Assembly: GCA_902783125.1 (NCBI GenBank)
Contig: CACZPS010000180.1
Location: 1 to 43,912 of the forward strand
Reading direction: 5' to 3'
Length of the DNA: 43,912 bases
DNA from: an uncultured bacterium
GTDB lineage: Bacteria > Cyanobacteriota > Vampirovibrionia > Gastranaerophilales > Gastranaerophilaceae
This document shows, in pieces, positions 40,401 to 43,400 of the stretch. The notes beneath the pieces were generated by a model. That model had not been told where the DNA came from, did no database searches, and saw nothing but the letters and a program-made list of their open reading frames with translations. The position numbers and the translations under genes were made by a program. Within the stretch, counting starts at the first letter, position 1; every line of letters starts with the position of its first letter.

Positions 40401-43400
40401 TACAAATTACGTGTTTGACGTTGATGTGCAAAATTCAACTTCTGATATGTTATTTATAAATCCGTCGTTAAAAAATACTATAAGAGTTGAAGGTTCCGCG
40501 CGATTAGTGCTTGATAAATCCAGCTTTAATATGCTCTCATATTTTACAGGCGATGAATCTGTAAATGGTGATATTCAGGCATCTGTTATCAGACTTGTTA
40601 CTACAAATCGACATTCTACCGAATATTTTGTATTTGATAATAATAATGATAAAGCCGAATATGTGATTATGGATGGTACTACCGAGTTAGGAAGAACATA
40701 TTACTTTACTCTTGGTATAAACGGAACTGTTATAATATCAACACAAAAGCCTGATGATTCACTTCATCCTTTAGTAAAGGCCATTGTTAATCCAAAGAAT
40801 AATACTTATACAATGAATATAAATAATATTTTGTATAATTATGGTAATCTTACTGTTAATAGCAAGCAAAATGAGGTTCAAGCCAAGAAGTTTACTATAA
40901 AAGGTAACAATTATGTGATTGAGTCAAGAGAACAATTAGAAGGCTTGAAGGTGATTTCAGGGAAAACACTTGCTATTTCGAAGGCTACAATGAAAGGATT
41001 TAATTCTGCTATTGTAAATGATGGTGGAACAACAACACTGACAAATGTAAACTTTAATAATAATGAAACAGGTACTAATGTTTATGAACCTGTTGAAGAA
41101 TCTAAAAATGGTGGTGCAATTAATAATATTGCCGGCAATGTTTCTGTAAAAGGCTCTAAGACAAAACCATCGGTATTCAATAATAACAGATCTAACGGAT
41201 TAGGTGGGGCTATATATAATAACGGCACATTATCCTTATCTTATGTGAATCTGGGTATTTCTTCAAATGATATGTTGAATGCTAACATAGCGACTAATGG
41301 TGGAGCTTTAGCTAATACAAATAAAGCAACGATTGCTAATTCAAAATTTATAGAAAATATAGCTGATGATAAAGGCGGTGCTATTTATAATACCTCAGTA
41401 TTAACTTTAAAAACATCGGTAGTACAAGGTAATTTAGCAACATTAGGCGGCGGTATTTATAATGCTTCTGTTGAGCCAAAGAAAACCTTGTCTATAACAA
41501 GTTCTACTTTTAATGCAAATAAAGCAAGAGAAAGTGGTGGAGCAATATATTCAGTATTTAACTTTACGGATAATAATTCTACATACACTGAGAATATTGC
41601 TAACCGTGGTGGGGCTGTTTATATAACTAAATCGATAAATGAATCAGATATTACACCTGTTGTTACAATAACAAAATCAAAATTATATGATAATGAAGCA
41701 TTGTATGATGGTGGTGCAATATATCTAGAGTCAGGGAAATTAACCTTATCAAGTGCAGTTATTGGCGGAAATACACCGTCAGCGTTTGGGAATTATGCAT
41801 TTAATGGTGCCGGCGTTTATAATCTTGATGAGTTGATTTCTAACTCAACTTCATATTCATCTAATGTCGCAGAGAACTTTGGTGGAGCAATATTTAATAG
41901 CGGGAGCTTGTCGTTAAACAAATCAAAAGTAGGAATAACTAATGGTTATGGAAACAAAGCAACTTATGGTGCAGGTCTGTATAATACTGCAAGCGCTGCT
42001 ATATCAGGTTCATCGTTTGCTTATAACATAGCAAGTTTAAGTAATAATGTTGGCGGATTAGGTGGTGCTATTTATAACGCATCTGATGCAATATTGTTGG
42101 ATATTAAATCTAAGTCAACATTCACATCCAATGCTGCGATAAATGGTGGTGCCATTTATAATAATGGCGTAATGTCAACAAATACGGTTACGTTCACTTC
42201 AAACAAAGCAACTGCAGATGGTGGGGCAATTTATAACGCTGCAGAAGCTGATAAAGAAGTATCTGTGATTTCAACAACATTTACATCAAATACTGCTTCG
42301 AATGGCGGCGCTGTTTACAATATTGGTAAGATAACTTCTTCAAAATCAATATTTAACGGTAATTATGCGGAAACAGCAAATGGCGGTGCTATTTATAATG
42401 CCGGTGGTTTTATAACATCAACGGGAGATAAATATACTCGTAATGAATCTAACAGTAAAGGCGGAGCTTTGTATAATGCAAAGGATGCCACTGTTAATTT
42501 AACGTCTGCTACATTTACTTTAAATAAATCAGCATCAAACGGTGGCGCTATATATAATGATGGAGTTATGACAATTAGTAATTCTACATTTGGTAATGCA
42601 AAGAAAACCGGTTTCGCAAATAGTGCATCATCCGGTAATGGTGGCGCAATTTATAATGCAGGGACTGTTCTTGATGTATCAAATTCGACAATTGGATATA
42701 ATAATGCCTATGTTGGTGGTGCGTTGTTCAATAACAATAGTATCAGTAACAACGATAGTGCAACTATTAAGTTGTCCACAATTATTGGAAATTATGCAAC
42801 ATCGATGGGTGGAGCAATTTATAATAATTCTAATTCTGTAATAGATTTAAGTGGAGTAACTGTTACATCTAACACATCTTCAAACAACGGCGGAGCCGTA
42901 TTTAATTCAGGGAAATTAGTGATAAATGCTGATGCTTCAGGTAAAAATATTGTAAAAACAATCTTTAAATCTAATAAAGCAAAAATCGGTGGTGCTATAT
43001 TTACAATTGGTGAAATGAATATATCTGATGCGGAATTCGTTTCAAATATTGCTGAGGGCTCAACCGATTTAAGTTTAGCAGGCGGCGGTGCAATTTCACT
43101 TGGCGGTGAAGTGAATACGATTAATAATACAAAATTCGTATCAAATACATCTCCACATGCCGGTGCATTGTTTGTATATGGTAATGTAAATATAACAAAT
43201 TCAGAATTCGTGTCTAATTCGGCAAAAGGAAGTGCTTATTCAACAGGTAATGGTGGTGCTGTGTTTGCTGACAAATCCGCAAATATTACGATTTCCGATT
43301 CTTCATTTAGCAAGAATTCTGCAACAGGTAATGGTGGTGCTATTTATGCCGCTCAGGGTTCGCACATAAAAATAACAGATACCAGCTTTATGAATAACAC

